The notes beneath the pieces were generated by a model. The model was not told the DNA's origin. It made no database searches and saw only the letters and a list, made by a program, of their open reading frames with translations. Position numbers and translations under genes: made by a program. From the NCBI GenBank assembly GCA_041674705.1, contig JBAYVF010000002.1, positions 83,659 to 147,658 of the forward strand: a DNA stretch of 64,000 nt, in the 5' to 3' direction. This document shows, piece after piece, positions 18,293 to 26,875 of this stretch; the stretch's first letter is position 1, and each line of letters opens with the position of its first letter. This DNA is from Aquincolibacterium sp041674705. GTDB lineage: Bacteria > Omnitrophota > Omnitrophia > Omnitrophales > Aquincolibacteriaceae.

Positions 18293-18312
18293 CCTGCCTG
18301 CCGGCAGGCAGG
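18293..18312. repeat. 20-bp perfect palindrome in the pckG leader
   Basis: CCTGCCTGCCGGCAGGCAGG reads identically on both strands. If translated in the pckG frame it gives the LPAGRQG string often seen at palindromic inserts in metagenome-derived proteins. On the pckG mRNA its 3' end supplies the AGGGAG ribosome-binding site. Confidence 0.8.
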
Positions 18313-18343
18313 CTTTGTATAGAGAAATTGGACATCGGATACG

Positions 18344-18427
18344 GTCCCAATACCGATCAATCGAAGCGAAGCTGAGATTGGGGCCGTCCAAATTACCATT
18401 TGGGGAATGAAATATAAAATTTGGACG
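18344..18427 (+). repeat. Dispersed double-hairpin element, copy A (84 nt)
   Basis: It starts GTCCCAAT, carries a first hairpin with loop GAA (18358-18380; two mismatches in the ten-base arms) and ATTGGGGC. The second hairpin is CGTCCAAATT/AATTTGGACG (18385-18394/18418-18427) around a 23-nt loop beginning ACCATT. It lies upstream of the pckG start on the opposite strand. Confidence 0.85.
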
Positions 18428-18475
18428 GTTGAAGTCTACTGATGTAGAGTGATTTTGCAAGGGGTTTTTAATTGG

Positions 18476-18743
18476 AAACAATCCCAATGCGTTTTATCAC
18501 CGCTCAGATCGCCCCAGCGAGGCGATCTTCGCTCGCGCGCTCGACTTCACTCGACGAACAGGAATCGTCACGAGACAGCTCTCGGAGCTGATGGATCCTG
18601 CTCGGCCGAGCAGGTCCCGTCAGCGAGAGCGCAGGCTGGCATCCGCCATCGCAGAGGATGAACAGCCGGTGCCGAGAGGCGATTCCTGTTCGTCACCCTG
18701 CCCGTTCGTCTCGCGAGCGTGCCTTCTCGCATCGGGATTGTTT
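18476..18743. repeat. 268-bp multiply nested inverted repeat
   Basis: The outer arms AAACAATCCCAATGCG (18476-18491) and CGCATCGGGATTGTTT (18728-18743) match at 15 of 16 positions. Inside, properly nested, are CGCTCGCG/CGCGAGCG (18530-18537/18712-18719) and GACGAACAGGAATCG/CGATTCCTGTTCGTC (18553-18567/18680-18694). Local palindromes include GATCGCC/GGCGATC (18507-18513/18521-18527) and CTGCTCGGCCGAGCAG (18598-18613). No protein is evident on either strand. A structured RNA or a miniature inverted-repeat element are the likeliest readings. No target-site duplication is obvious. Confidence 0.7.
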
Positions 18744-18770
18744 CTCGCTTGGGTTGGGGTGTGGAGGGGA

Positions 18771-19547
18771 TCAACCGTTTTCTTCGAAGTAACGCGTGAC
18801 TTTTATCACGAGTCTTCGTGGGGCGAGACGGACCAGGATCGCCAGAAGTTTGTTCGTGAATCCCGGGATCACAAGGCGTTTGCCTTTCATGAGCCCCCGA
18901 TAACCCGCTTCGACCACGGGAGCGGCCTCCATCGCGAAAGCATTCTCCCGGATGTGTTCGGTGTTGGACTGTTTTTGAAATTGTGTCCGCGTGGGGCCGG
19001 GACAAAAAGCCGTGACCGTGACACCGGTTCCCGAGAGTTCTTCGGCGAGCGCTTCGGTGAAGGAAAGCACATACGCTTTGGAGGCGAAGTAGCAAGCCAT
19101 GAAAGGACCGGGCTGGAAGGCCGCTGTTGATGCGACGTTCAAGATCCTGCCATGGCCTCGTTGGAGCATCGCGGGAAGAAAGAGGCGTGTCAAATGGGTC
19201 GCGGTGATCATGTTGAGGTTCAGCATGGATTCAGTGGCTTTCCAATCGGTGTCAGGGAAAAGGCCGTGAACGCCGAAGCCGGCATTGTTCACGAGGATCT
19301 CGACAGCGATCTTTTGATCGTCGATCTCGATTTTGAGTTCCTCGGCCGAGGTGGAAAGGCTTAAGTCTTTGAAGATGGTTTTTACGTCGACGCGATCGGT
19401 CGCGCGCAATTCTTCAGCGAGCGCATCTAAGCCGATTTTGTTCCGATCGACAAGAACGAGGGAATAGCCGTTATGAGCAAAAAGCCTGGCGAATTCACGA
19501 CCCATGCCTTCTGCGGCGCCGGTGATCAGAGCGTATTTTTTTTCCAT
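18771..19547 (-). CDS. Short-chain dehydrogenase/reductase
   Basis: Classical SDR of 258 residues: TGAAEGMG cofactor loop at the N-terminus, NNAG at about 90, and the YFASK catalytic Tyr/Lys pair at about 155. ATG at 19547 begins the Rossmann strand directly; the frame could extend to 19601 but adds nothing family-like. It is the last gene of a minus-strand run after the alpha-oxoamine synthase (gap 59 bp). That pairing resembles 3-ketosphinganine reductase after serine palmitoyltransferase, so reduction of a ketone made by the neighbour is a reasonable inference. Substrate is not readable from sequence. Confidence 0.85.
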   Translation of the reverse strand: MEKKYALITGAAEGMGREFARLFAHNGYSLVLVDRNKIGLDALAEELRATDRVDVKTIFKDLSLSTSAEELKIEIDDQKIAVEILVNNAGFGVHGLFPDTDWKATESMLNLNMITATHLTRLFLPAMLQRGHGRILNVASTAAFQPGPFMACYFASKAYVLSFTEALAEELSGTGVTVTAFCPGPTRTQFQKQSNTEHIRENAFAMEAAPVVEAGYRGLMKGKRLVIPGFTNKLLAILVRLAPRRLVIKVTRYFEENG

Positions 19548-19606
19548 AGGTTGAAAAAGTTCATAGTCTGAAAAGATATTTGAACCTCTAGGGCTTCTCA
19601 AGGCTA

Positions 19607-20833
19607 TTAAGTTTTTAAGACTCCGAGTGACTTTGCGATCCTTGCGAAAACATTGACCGCGCGTTCGATCTCTTGCAAAGAATGGCCCGCGGTGACGGTG
19701 GTACGGATCCGGGTGGTGTTGGGCGGAACTGCGGGGGGGAGGATCGGGACAATAAAGATCCCTTCCTGCTTCGCAAGGCGGGTCATTTCCAGGGCTTTTG
19801 CGTCGTTGCCGATGATGATCGGGACAATGGGGCTTTGGCTATTCAAAGTGTCAAACCCGTTTGCGTGGAGCGTTTTAATAAAGTATTGCATGTTTTCATG
19901 AAGTTTTTTTACGCGCCACGTCTCATCCTCAATGACCTCAAAGGAAGCTTTGGCGGCCGCGGCGGAAGCCGGCGGCAGGGATGCGGAAAAAATAAAAGGG
20001 CGGATCGAGTGCCTTAAATAGTTGATGAGCTTGGTATTGCCGGCGATATAACCGCCGATCGAGGGAATGGTTTTACTCAAGGTGCCCATTTTGATATCGA
20101 TAAGACCTTCCGCCGGGTCGATCCCGAAGTGTTCCTCGATGCCCGTGCCTTTTTTCCCGAGCACTCCCATCGAATGAGCTTCATCGATCATCAGAAGGGC
20201 CTTATATTTCCGGCAAAGCCGGATCACTTCCGGGAGGTTAATGATGTCGCCATCCATGCTGAAAACGGCATCCGCCACCACGAGCTTGGCCCCTTTTTTG
20301 GGAGCTTCGGCGAGGGTTTTTTCAAGGGATCCCATATCATTGTGCTCAAACCTGAGAAAATGAGCTCGTGAGAGGATACAACCGTCCACAATGCTCGCAT
20401 GGTTGACCTTGTCAGAAATCACCACATCGTTACGGCCGAGGAGGGCGGAGATCGTTCCGGAATTGGCGCCATAACCCGTTGAGAGAGCGATGGCCTCTTC
20501 GGTTTTTTTAAAGGAAGCGATCTTTTTTTCGAGCTCCATATGGATACGGGTGGTTCCCGTCAGGAACCGGACTCCGTGAGTGCCTGTTCCGAATTCTTCA
20601 ATGGCTTTTTTAGCGGCGGCATTGATCTTCGGGTGCCCTAATAGATCAAGATAAGAATAGGATGAAAATTGAAGCAGGGGCCGGCCCTGGATAGTGATAT
20701 GGACTCCGTCCACGGCATCCGAAGAATGCATATAGGGATAAACATCGAGCTCCTTGGCTTTTCGGATCCGGGCATTCAAGATCTCGATGCGGGCTAGGAA
20801 GGCTTTTTGACCAAAATTTTCGGATTTGTTCAT
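19607..20833 (-). CDS. Alpha-oxoamine synthase (BioF/Kbl/SPT-type PLP enzyme)
   Basis: PLP enzyme of 408 residues that condenses an amino acid with an acyl-CoA or acyl-ACP. Family marks are the GTGTHGVRFLTGT region, STGYGAN, the PLP-contacting DEAHSMGVLG, and SKTIPSIGG carrying the Schiff-base Lys. It starts at ATG 20833 with AAGGA upstream, four bases after the carbonic anhydrase-like stop, so the genes are probably co-transcribed. AONS (biotin), 2-amino-3-ketobutyrate ligase and serine palmitoyltransferase are all possible. No biotin genes are nearby and the next gene is a ketoreductase-like SDR, which mildly favours a lipid-type ketone product. Confidence 0.85.
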   Translation of the reverse strand: MNKSENFGQKAFLARIEILNARIRKAKELDVYPYMHSSDAVDGVHITIQGRPLLQFSSYSYLDLLGHPKINAAAKKAIEEFGTGTHGVRFLTGTTRIHMELEKKIASFKKTEEAIALSTGYGANSGTISALLGRNDVVISDKVNHASIVDGCILSRAHFLRFEHNDMGSLEKTLAEAPKKGAKLVVADAVFSMDGDIINLPEVIRLCRKYKALLMIDEAHSMGVLGKKGTGIEEHFGIDPAEGLIDIKMGTLSKTIPSIGGYIAGNTKLINYLRHSIRPFIFSASLPPASAAAAKASFEVIEDETWRVKKLHENMQYFIKTLHANGFDTLNSQSPIVPIIIGNDAKALEMTRLAKQEGIFIVPILPPAVPPNTTRIRTTVTAGHSLQEIERAVNVFARIAKSLGVLKT

Positions 20834-20837
20834 AGGG

Positions 20838-21377
20838 TTATTCCTTCAGTAGAAAAAGTTTACTGTTATGGATTTTATAGAACATGGGCGCGACTCTGAC
20901 TTTGGGATAGCGAAGGCGAAGCCGCTTCACCTCGCTTAAGACGAAATCTGTTTCGTTGCCGATCTCGAAGATATGGGAAGCCTTTCTGAAATGTTCTTCG
21001 GCGTCCTTTTTCTTCCAGCCACCTCGTTTGACGAGGCCTTTGATGAAGAGATCCTTGCGGGCGGGGAGATTGACCATGCCGCAATGGTCATGCGTGATGA
21101 GCGCAATATGGGAGACACCGCCGACGGCGATGGCATACGAGACTTTGAATTCACTATAACGGAGGTTGGCGCCGCCCGTGCGCAATACGAACGCGAAATT
21201 GTCCGGGATGCGCAAAAGTTTGCGGCTGTCCATGCACATGCCAATAAGAAGTTCGGCCTGGGAATAAGGTTTGAAAGGGCGTTGCAGATTCTGGTATTCG
21301 AGAAGACGTCCAATCGGGGTATTTCTGTATTTGGGAGGAATGTCCGAGATTTTATTGATCGAAATGAGGCGGTTCAT
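20838..21377 (-). CDS. Beta-carbonic anhydrase-like protein
   Basis: About 179 residues, with the beta-class zinc ligands recognisable as CMDSR (Cys-x-Asp-x-Arg) and HDHCG (His-x-x-Cys). This suggests reversible CO2 hydration in the cytoplasm. It is shorter than many beta-CAs and the C-terminal part is divergent, so activity is inferred. Start uncertain: ATG 21377 is preferred; a TTG at 21410 is the alternative. It is the first gene of the CA, oxoamine synthase, SDR run. A SulP transporter gene lies about 3.4 kb away on the other strand. Confidence 0.75.
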   Translation of the reverse strand: MNRLISINKISDIPPKYRNTPIGRLLEYQNLQRPFKPYSQAELLIGMCMDSRKLLRIPDNFAFVLRTGGANLRYSEFKVSYAIAVGGVSHIALITHDHCGMVNLPARKDLFIKGLVKRGGWKKKDAEEHFRKASHIFEIGNETDFVLSEVKRLRLRYPKVRVAPMFYKIHNSKLFLLKE

Positions 21378-21381
21378 ATGA

Positions 21382-21909
21382 TCCACGCTGTCTCGCTTAA
21401 ATGAATTCAATGAAAAGAGGGCCCCACCTCTTATTCCCGGCGAACCAGAAAGACAAGGAGGGTTTCCCCGTGTTTTTGTTTTTGAGCAGGCATTTTATAG
21501 CATCTTTCAGCGGCGGCGTCAGCAGATTATTTTTGGCGAGCGTCCGGAAGGACTTGCGCAAGCCGGGACTATTGACCAACGAATTCTAGAAAAGCATCAA
21601 ACCTATCTCCGACGTCTCGAAAACTTCCCACTCAAAAAAGCGGCCTATTACCGGCAGCTTCAAGATTCGACAGGGATCAAGAGCGTCCGAGGTCTCTCTG
21701 AGATCACGGGTGAGGATTGGTCCTACATTGCCAGAGTTCTCAAAACCCTCGAGCTTCCCGCGCCCATTCAGGATTTTTTGAATGCTCACAGGGAACCAGC
21801 TGCCGTAAAACATTTCAATCTTCGGCAGCTTTTAGAAATTGTTCGAGCTGGGAGCGAAGGCTGTCAATACTCTCGATTTCGGGAAATGCTTGAAAAAATG
21901 AAGCGTTGA
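21382..21909 (+). pseudogene. ParB-like HTH ORF without a usable start codon
   Basis: An uninterrupted 175-codon frame ends at TGA 21907-21909. It has no ATG, GTG or TTG until its last quarter (TTG at about 21777). The C-terminal half (about 21670-21800) reads RGLSEITGEDWSYIARVLKT, which resembles the helix-turn-helix of ParB/KorB-like DNA-binding proteins. An ATG at 21401 opens a different frame that runs in parallel to 21589, so an early frameshift is one explanation. A non-standard start is another. It overlaps the 5' end of the carbonic anhydrase-like gene head to head. Confidence 0.4.
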
Positions 21910-21946
21910 CATCGAAGGGTTAAGTCAAAATCGTCGCAGACGATCA

Positions 21947-21974
21947 TTGACAGCCCACTTTTCTAGGTTATAAT
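21947..21974 (+). promoter_or_regulatory. Consensus sigma-70 promoter of the stress/energy operon
   Basis: TTGACA (21947-21952) and TATAAT (21969-21974) are separated by 16 bp, both exact consensus. Transcription would start near 21981, about 77 nt before the CarD-like gene. It is the strongest promoter visible in the window and precedes 14 kb of same-strand genes. Confidence 0.8.
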
Positions 21975-22057
21975 ATGTTTAAATGGTCATATAAGAATAT
22001 GTGAAAATAGCTATATATCCTATGAGCTGTAACTTTCAGGACATCAGGAGGTGCGCA

Positions 22058-22657
22058 ATGCTTGACTTGGCTGACCGAAGAACCGAAAAGGCGAGAAAAG
22101 ACCACGCGGCCGCTACCGAAGGATTACCGTTCCAGAGGGGCGACGTTCTTTATCATTCCGTTCATGGCCTTTGTGTGGTCAAAGGGGTCTTAGGGAAGCC
22201 AAGTGGTTCTGAAGGGATGAGCTATTGGATCGAGCCCTCCCGGCCCGGGAAGCACCTCGCGCGATATTTCGTAGATGTTGAGCAAGCGCATTTATCGGGT
22301 TTTCATCGGTTGATGACCGTTCAAGAAACAGAAGAGATCTTTGAGTCTTTTCGTCTCGGAAAAATGAATCCAGAAGAAAATCCGACCGGAGATCTATGCT
22401 CTCAACTCCGCATCATGGTACATGTCAATACACCGCAAGCGTTCGCAAAAATGCTCCTGAAATCCGTGTCAGAGAAGTCGGATAACACCCACGGAGAGGG
22501 TAAGCTTGTGAAGCGTGCCGCCGATGCATTATCCCAAGAAATAGCGTTGGTGTTGAAGGTTTCTCCCAAAAAAGCATGCTTGATGATCCGGAGGAATTTG
22601 CGGTCCCATCTTTCAGATCATTCTTGGGTCGACGATATTCTCACGCCCAAAGATTAA
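22058..22657 (+). CDS. CarD/CdnL-like RNA polymerase-interacting regulator
   Basis: 199 residues. The N-terminal part (FQRGDVLYHSVHGLCVVKGV, about residues 24-43) is the Tudor-like RNAP-interaction fold shared by CarD, CdnL and TRCF. The C-terminal part is helical and Lys/Arg-rich, compatible with DNA contact. Such proteins stabilise the open complex at stress or ribosomal promoters. The start is ATG 22058 behind a perfect AGGAGG, and the frame upstream to 22001 is not needed. It is the first gene after the consensus promoter, so it may adjust expression of its own operon. Confidence 0.75.
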   Translation: MLDLADRRTEKARKDHAAATEGLPFQRGDVLYHSVHGLCVVKGVLGKPSGSEGMSYWIEPSRPGKHLARYFVDVEQAHLSGFHRLMTVQETEEIFESFRLGKMNPEENPTGDLCSQLRIMVHVNTPQAFAKMLLKSVSEKSDNTHGEGKLVKRAADALSQEIALVLKVSPKKACLMIRRNLRSHLSDHSWVDDILTPKD

Positions 22658-22658
22658 A

Positions 22659-23438
22659 ATGAAAAAAAAGCTCGTAGGGAAATTAATCGCCCATGTGTTG
22701 GTCTTGGCTCCTGAGAAAGGTTCATTTCCCCACCTCCTTAAGATCGCAGTGCAATTCGCCGGGATATTCAAAGCTCGAGTAAGGCTACTCGAGTCTTTGA
22801 ACTTTGCTTCCGAGAAACCCCGGATACCCGCGATCAAACCAGAAGAGACGGAGGCTTTTTATCGGGAATACCTGGAGGCGCTAGCAGATAAAAAAGGGGT
22901 CGTGTGGGATGCGGTCATTTTTGGCGACTCATTGGAGAAAGCATTAAAAGAATTTTCTTCCGATGATCTTCTGGTGTTGCTGAAAGGTGATTCTTCATTT
23001 GATCTAAAAGAAGTTCTTCGTGAGGCACCCTGTCCAGTTCTTATCGTCCCTCAGGTTTTTACCGGCGATTTCAAAGAAGTTCTTTTGGCGCATGTTAACG
23101 GAAGGCCTAGCGACCGGGCGTTGGGGATTGCGGCTCTGTTGAATAAACAGGAAAAGGCTCATGTGAGAGTCCTCGCAACCGGAGCAGGTTCAGCGCTTCT
23201 CCTTAGGGCGGCTCAGTCCTGGGCGCAATATCTTTTTGAAACGTGGAACGCAAAAGCGGACTGCAAGATTTTACACGGCGATATGAAACAGATGCTTCTT
23301 CAGGAATGTGATTCGGGGAAAGCCGCTCTTTTGATCCTTGGCGCAAATGAATTGGAAGATTGGAGAGACCATCGGTTCCGTCTCTTTTCGCATGCGATGG
23401 CGGAAGAAGCGAATTGTCCTGTTATGATGGTGAAATAA
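22659..23438 (+). CDS. Tandem universal stress protein (UspA-like)
   Basis: 259 residues in two alpha/beta halves. The first half ends in CPVLIVPQ (about residues 125-132) and the second ends in CPVMMVK at the C-terminus, the hallmark final strand of Usp domains. The ATP-binding G-x2-G-x9-G-S/T pattern is not obvious in either half, so these may be non-ATP Usp domains. It starts one base after the CarD-like stop, indicating translational coupling. Confidence 0.75.
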   Translation: MKKKLVGKLIAHVLVLAPEKGSFPHLLKIAVQFAGIFKARVRLLESLNFASEKPRIPAIKPEETEAFYREYLEALADKKGVVWDAVIFGDSLEKALKEFSSDDLLVLLKGDSSFDLKEVLREAPCPVLIVPQVFTGDFKEVLLAHVNGRPSDRALGIAALLNKQEKAHVRVLATGAGSALLLRAAQSWAQYLFETWNAKADCKILHGDMKQMLLQECDSGKAALLILGANELEDWRDHRFRLFSHAMAEEANCPVMMVK

Positions 23439-23471
23439 AAACATTTTGAAGTGCGCTCGGAGGGTCCAGTG

Positions 23472-23963
23472 ATGAATATGAAAGTCTCGGATCTAATAAG
23501 CTCGGCGTCGATTTTGTTAAAGTTTGAAGCGAAAAACAAAAAAGATGTCCTAAGACAGCTAGCGGAAAAATTCCATGAAGTTCATTCTGAGGTGGATCCG
23601 AAGCTTTTACTTTCGTCTCTGACGCACCGCGAAGGACTTGGCTCTACAGGGCTCGGAAACGGGATTGCAATACCTCATGCTAAGTCCGAACAGATTGCGA
23701 AGCCGAAGGGGTTTTTAGCGGTTTCTAAACAGGGGATCGATTTTCACGCGTTGGACGGGGAGCTTACCCATGTTTTTTTTCTTATGGTCTATCCCCAGGA
23801 ACCCGTGGGAGTTCACTTGGTGGCTCTGGCCAGTGTTGCGAGATTGTTGCGGGATGAATTTATCGTTGGATTGATCCGGAAGTCAAAGACGTGCGGACAA
23901 GTCATTAAAATTATTGCCGAACAGGAATCGAGGCGGGCGGAACCGGTAGGTGTTGCATGTTGA
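23472..23963 (+). CDS. PTS EIIA-type protein (fructose/nitrogen class)
   Basis: 163-residue single-domain EIIA of the PTS-EIIA-2 family. The phosphorylatable His lies in GNGIAIPHAK (about residue 70). No IIB/IIC transport domains are encoded nearby, so it more likely has a regulatory, PtsN-like role than sugar uptake. ATG 23472 is preferred: GGAGG (23459-23463) sits eight bases upstream. A second EIIA domain is encoded four genes later, fused to an HTH (26876-27559). Confidence 0.85.
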   Translation: MNMKVSDLISSASILLKFEAKNKKDVLRQLAEKFHEVHSEVDPKLLLSSLTHREGLGSTGLGNGIAIPHAKSEQIAKPKGFLAVSKQGIDFHALDGELTHVFFLMVYPQEPVGVHLVALASVARLLRDEFIVGLIRKSKTCGQVIKIIAEQESRRAEPVGVAC

Positions 23964-24003
23964 TCTTAAATAAAGGCTGCTTTTAAAAACAGGGAGGTGT
24001 GAA

Positions 24004-24300
24004 GTGAGTATTGTAACGTCAAAAATTCGAACAACCACGAACGAACGCGCTGTGGAATTCCGGTTATTCGCGCCGCAGGCTAAAAGCGTCAATGTGTGCG
24101 GCACTTTTAATGAATGGCGTACCAATGCAGGCCGTATGACAAAAGATAATTCGGGTGTGTGGAAGGGTTCCGTCTCTTTGAGGCCCGGGAAGTATGAGTA
24201 TCGATTTTTTGTGGATGGACAGTGGATCGATGATCCTCGCGCCCAAAAGACCGTGGCCAATAAGTTTGGTTCGAGGAATGCTGTTTTAGAAGTAAAATAA
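24004..24300 (+). CDS. Stand-alone CBM48 glycogen-binding domain protein
   Basis: 98 residues that match the N-terminal module of glycogen-branching and AMPK-beta-type proteins: VEFRLFAPQAKSVNVCGTFN, EW, and a KYEYRFFVDG strand with the conserved aromatic residues. No catalytic domain is attached. Start GTG 24004 after GGGAGGTG. In this operon it may link glycogen or energy status to the PTS/Usp proteins; that is inference. Confidence 0.8.
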   Translation: MSIVTSKIRTTTNERAVEFRLFAPQAKSVNVCGTFNEWRTNAGRMTKDNSGVWKGSVSLRPGKYEYRFFVDGQWIDDPRAQKTVANKFGSRNAVLEVK

Positions 24301-24367
24301 AGGATCTTTTTCCGGGCAGAGCTGCGATAGCTTAAAAACGCTCCTGAATGGAGGAACCCTGCACAGC

Positions 24368-24649
24368 ATGAAGATCCGTAAGCTCGCACAACCAAGTATT
24401 GGTAAGAGCATGAGGACTCTTTTGCTTTACCTTGGCGTTTTGTGCGCGACTTACTACCTGGCATATCCGTTTTTAGAGATCATGCAAGGAAAAGCTCCTT
24501 TAGATTCCTGGAAGCTTTTGTTGCACCTTTTTGCGATCTTGGCGGGAGCCGTCTGGTTCTTTCGACTGTTGATCGATCTGTTTCGAACCAAAAGGCCTTT
24601 GAGTGATCGGTTCAAAAGTTTTTGGCGCGGGCCGGGATCGTGGAATTAA
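24368..24649 (+). CDS. Small two-helix membrane protein
   Basis: 93 residues with two hydrophobic segments (about 19-37 and 49-68) and a basic, Trp-containing tail. No family recognised. The ribosome site GGAGG lies 14 bases before ATG 24368. The 67-bp leader contains two small hairpins (GCAG/CTGC and CTCC/GGAG). Probably co-transcribed with the flanking genes. Confidence 0.6.
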   Translation: MKIRKLAQPSIGKSMRTLLLYLGVLCATYYLAYPFLEIMQGKAPLDSWKLLLHLFAILAGAVWFFRLLIDLFRTKRPLSDRFKSFWRGPGSWN

Positions 24650-24772
24650 AATGCTTTAGCGTGAGCGCATAGCGTATTTTGATTCTGTTGTTTTTATTGA
24701 AATTAAATAGCAGTACAAGGTTCTTCCGGTCTATTAAAGTCCTAAAACCCTAATTATAAGAAAGAGAGTGCT

Positions 24773-26437
24773 ATGTTTCGACCTAAATTAGCGACTTGCC
24801 TTAAGGATTATTCAAAGGATGTTTTTTTAAAAGATTGTATTGCGGGATTTGTTGTGGGAGTGGTCGCCATTCCTTTGGCGATTGCGTTCGCGATTGCCTC
24901 CGGCGTGTCTCCGGACAGGGGTCTTTTTACTGCGATCATTGCCGGTTTTCTCGTGTCGGTGCTTGGCGGAAGCCGCGTGCAGATCGGTGGACCGACCGGT
25001 GCTTTTGTGGTTATTGTGTATGGTGTTGTCCAGAAATATGGTATCGACGGTCTTGTTCTCGCTACATTGATGGCTGGCATCCTGCTTGTGATCATGGGAG
25101 TTTCGAAACTCGGGACCGCAATTAAATTTATCCCTCATTCGGTGATCGTGGGGTTTACCAGCGGTATCGCGGTAGTCATTTTTTCATCGATGGTTAAAGA
25201 TTTCCTGGGCTTGAGCATCGATAAAATGCCAGCAGAGTTCGTGGAAAAGTGGCACATGATCATCCAGCATCTTGGGACGGTGAATTATGCCGCGTTGATC
25301 CTGGGACTTGTCACGATTTTTATCATTGCCATGACTCCCAAGTTTTCAAAACGTGTCCCCGGAGCTCTTGTAGCCCTTGTGTCTGTCACCGTCATTGCGG
25401 CATTCTTTCACCTCCCCGTCGAGACGATCGGTAGCCGTTTTGGAGATCTGCCTCACGGATTACCGATGCCGCATTTTCCACTTCTTAGCCTTTCAAGGCT
25501 CCGGGAGCTTTTTCAACCCGCGGTAACGATTGCGCTCTTAGGAGCCATTGAATCATTGCTTTCCGCCGTGGTTGCGGACGGCATGATCGGTGCTAGGCAT
25601 CGTCCCAATACCGAGCTCATCGGGCAGGGGATCGCCAACGTATGCTCCGCTCTTTTTGGCGGCATGCCAGCGACCGGTGCGATCGCCCGAACCGTAACCA
25701 ATATTAAAAACGGCGGCAAAACGCCTGTTTCCGGCATCATTCATGCGATCACGGTGCTTCTCATCATGTTGTTCTTCGGGGCCTGGATTAAATTTGTGCC
25801 GCTGGCTTGTCTGGCAGGGATCCTGATCGTGGTGGCCTACTATATGAGCGAATGGCGGTCCTTTCGTGAGCTCCTCAAGGGATCTCGAGGCGGGAAGCTC
25901 GTTGTAGTTCTGACGTTTCTTCTAACAGTTTTTGTGGATCTTAACGTCGCTATTGAGGTTGGGGTGGTGCTGGCAGCATTTCTCTTTATGAAGCGCATGT
26001 CGGAGGTGACTGACGTTAAAATCTTTGCCAGGGAATATGAAGAAGATGAGAAAATGGAACGGGGAGAAGACCTTCCCTTACCAGCTTTTTCACTTCCTTC
26101 GCGGGTGGAGGTTTACGAGATCAATGGCCCTCTTTTCTTTGGAGCCGCCAATAGCTTTGAAGAGGCTGAAAGGGAGGTTCATGAGAAACCCATGGTACGG
26201 ATCCTGAGATTCCGGGACGTGCCTTTGATCGATTCGACAGGAATGCACGCTCTTAAAGGTTTTTACAATAAGAACAAGCGCGAAGGTATCCGTCTTGTGA
26301 TCACAGGGCTTCATGTTCAGCCGCTCAACGAAATGGTCAAATCCAATCTTTATGACCTGGTCGGTGAGGAGAATGTGTTTGCGAGTATGCAAGAGTCGAT
26401 CGCTCGCGCGGAAGTATTGTTGAAGGAAATGAAATAA
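24773..26437 (+). CDS. SulP-family anion transporter with STAS domain
   Basis: 554-residue inner-membrane anion transporter of the SLC26/SulP family. The N-terminal CIAGFVVGVVAIPLAIAFAI and the IGGPTGAF motif belong to the membrane domain (about ten to twelve helices). A C-terminal STAS domain (about 440-550) has the IDSTGMHALK signature. The substrate could be sulfate, but BicA-type SulP proteins carry bicarbonate. The nearby carbonic anhydrase-like gene and proton-pumping-type complex make bicarbonate worth testing. AGAGAG precedes ATG 24773. Confidence 0.92.
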   Translation: MFRPKLATCLKDYSKDVFLKDCIAGFVVGVVAIPLAIAFAIASGVSPDRGLFTAIIAGFLVSVLGGSRVQIGGPTGAFVVIVYGVVQKYGIDGLVLATLMAGILLVIMGVSKLGTAIKFIPHSVIVGFTSGIAVVIFSSMVKDFLGLSIDKMPAEFVEKWHMIIQHLGTVNYAALILGLVTIFIIAMTPKFSKRVPGALVALVSVTVIAAFFHLPVETIGSRFGDLPHGLPMPHFPLLSLSRLRELFQPAVTIALLGAIESLLSAVVADGMIGARHRPNTELIGQGIANVCSALFGGMPATGAIARTVTNIKNGGKTPVSGIIHAITVLLIMLFFGAWIKFVPLACLAGILIVVAYYMSEWRSFRELLKGSRGGKLVVVLTFLLTVFVDLNVAIEVGVVLAAFLFMKRMSEVTDVKIFAREYEEDEKMERGEDLPLPAFSLPSRVEVYEINGPLFFGAANSFEEAEREVHEKPMVRILRFRDVPLIDSTGMHALKGFYNKNKREGIRLVITGLHVQPLNEMVKSNLYDLVGEENVFASMQESIARAEVLLKEMK

Positions 26438-26468
26438 ACTCAACGGAAGTTCAACGGAGAAAGTCCCT

Positions 26469-26804
26469 ATGAAAAAGATCGATGACATGGTATTCAAGAT
26501 AAAGGCGGATTTTTTGAAAGCTTTGGCGCACCCGGCCCGTCTTCAAGTCATTGAGTATCTCAAGGACGGAGAAGCCAGCGTGGGGAAATTGGTGCAAGCA
26601 CTCGGGATCGAGCAGTCCAGTTTATCGCGGCATTTGGCCACGCTTCGGGATCTCGGTGTTTTGTCGGCGCGTCAGGAAAAGACGAATGTTTACTACAACC
26701 TTCAGGATCATGATATTTTTAAAGTGTTGAGGCCGATCGCGGAACTTCTTCGAAAAAAGTTAAGAAGGAGTGAGAAAATTCTGGAAAGTCTCGGAGAGGA
26801 TTAG
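26469..26804 (+). CDS. ArsR-family winged-helix regulator
   Basis: 111 residues with the ArsR-type HTH: ALAHPARLQVIEYL at helix 1-2 and SSLSRHLATLRDLGVL as recognition helix and turn. No Cys-rich metal site (CVC) is present, so it probably responds to something other than As/Cd. It sits between SulP and the HTH-PTS gene and is the obvious candidate repressor of the downstream complex. Confidence 0.88.
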   Translation: MKKIDDMVFKIKADFLKALAHPARLQVIEYLKDGEASVGKLVQALGIEQSSLSRHLATLRDLGVLSARQEKTNVYYNLQDHDIFKVLRPIAELLRKKLRRSEKILESLGED

Positions 26805-26875
26805 GGAGTGACATGGCTATGCGAGACAGAAATAGAGCGTTTTTGAAACGCATCTTTTAGAAAGCGGGAAATGGT

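Noticed and set aside
24301..24367. Possible riboswitch before the small membrane gene
   Set aside because: Two small hairpins exist, but none of the conserved cores of riboswitch classes I know could be matched.
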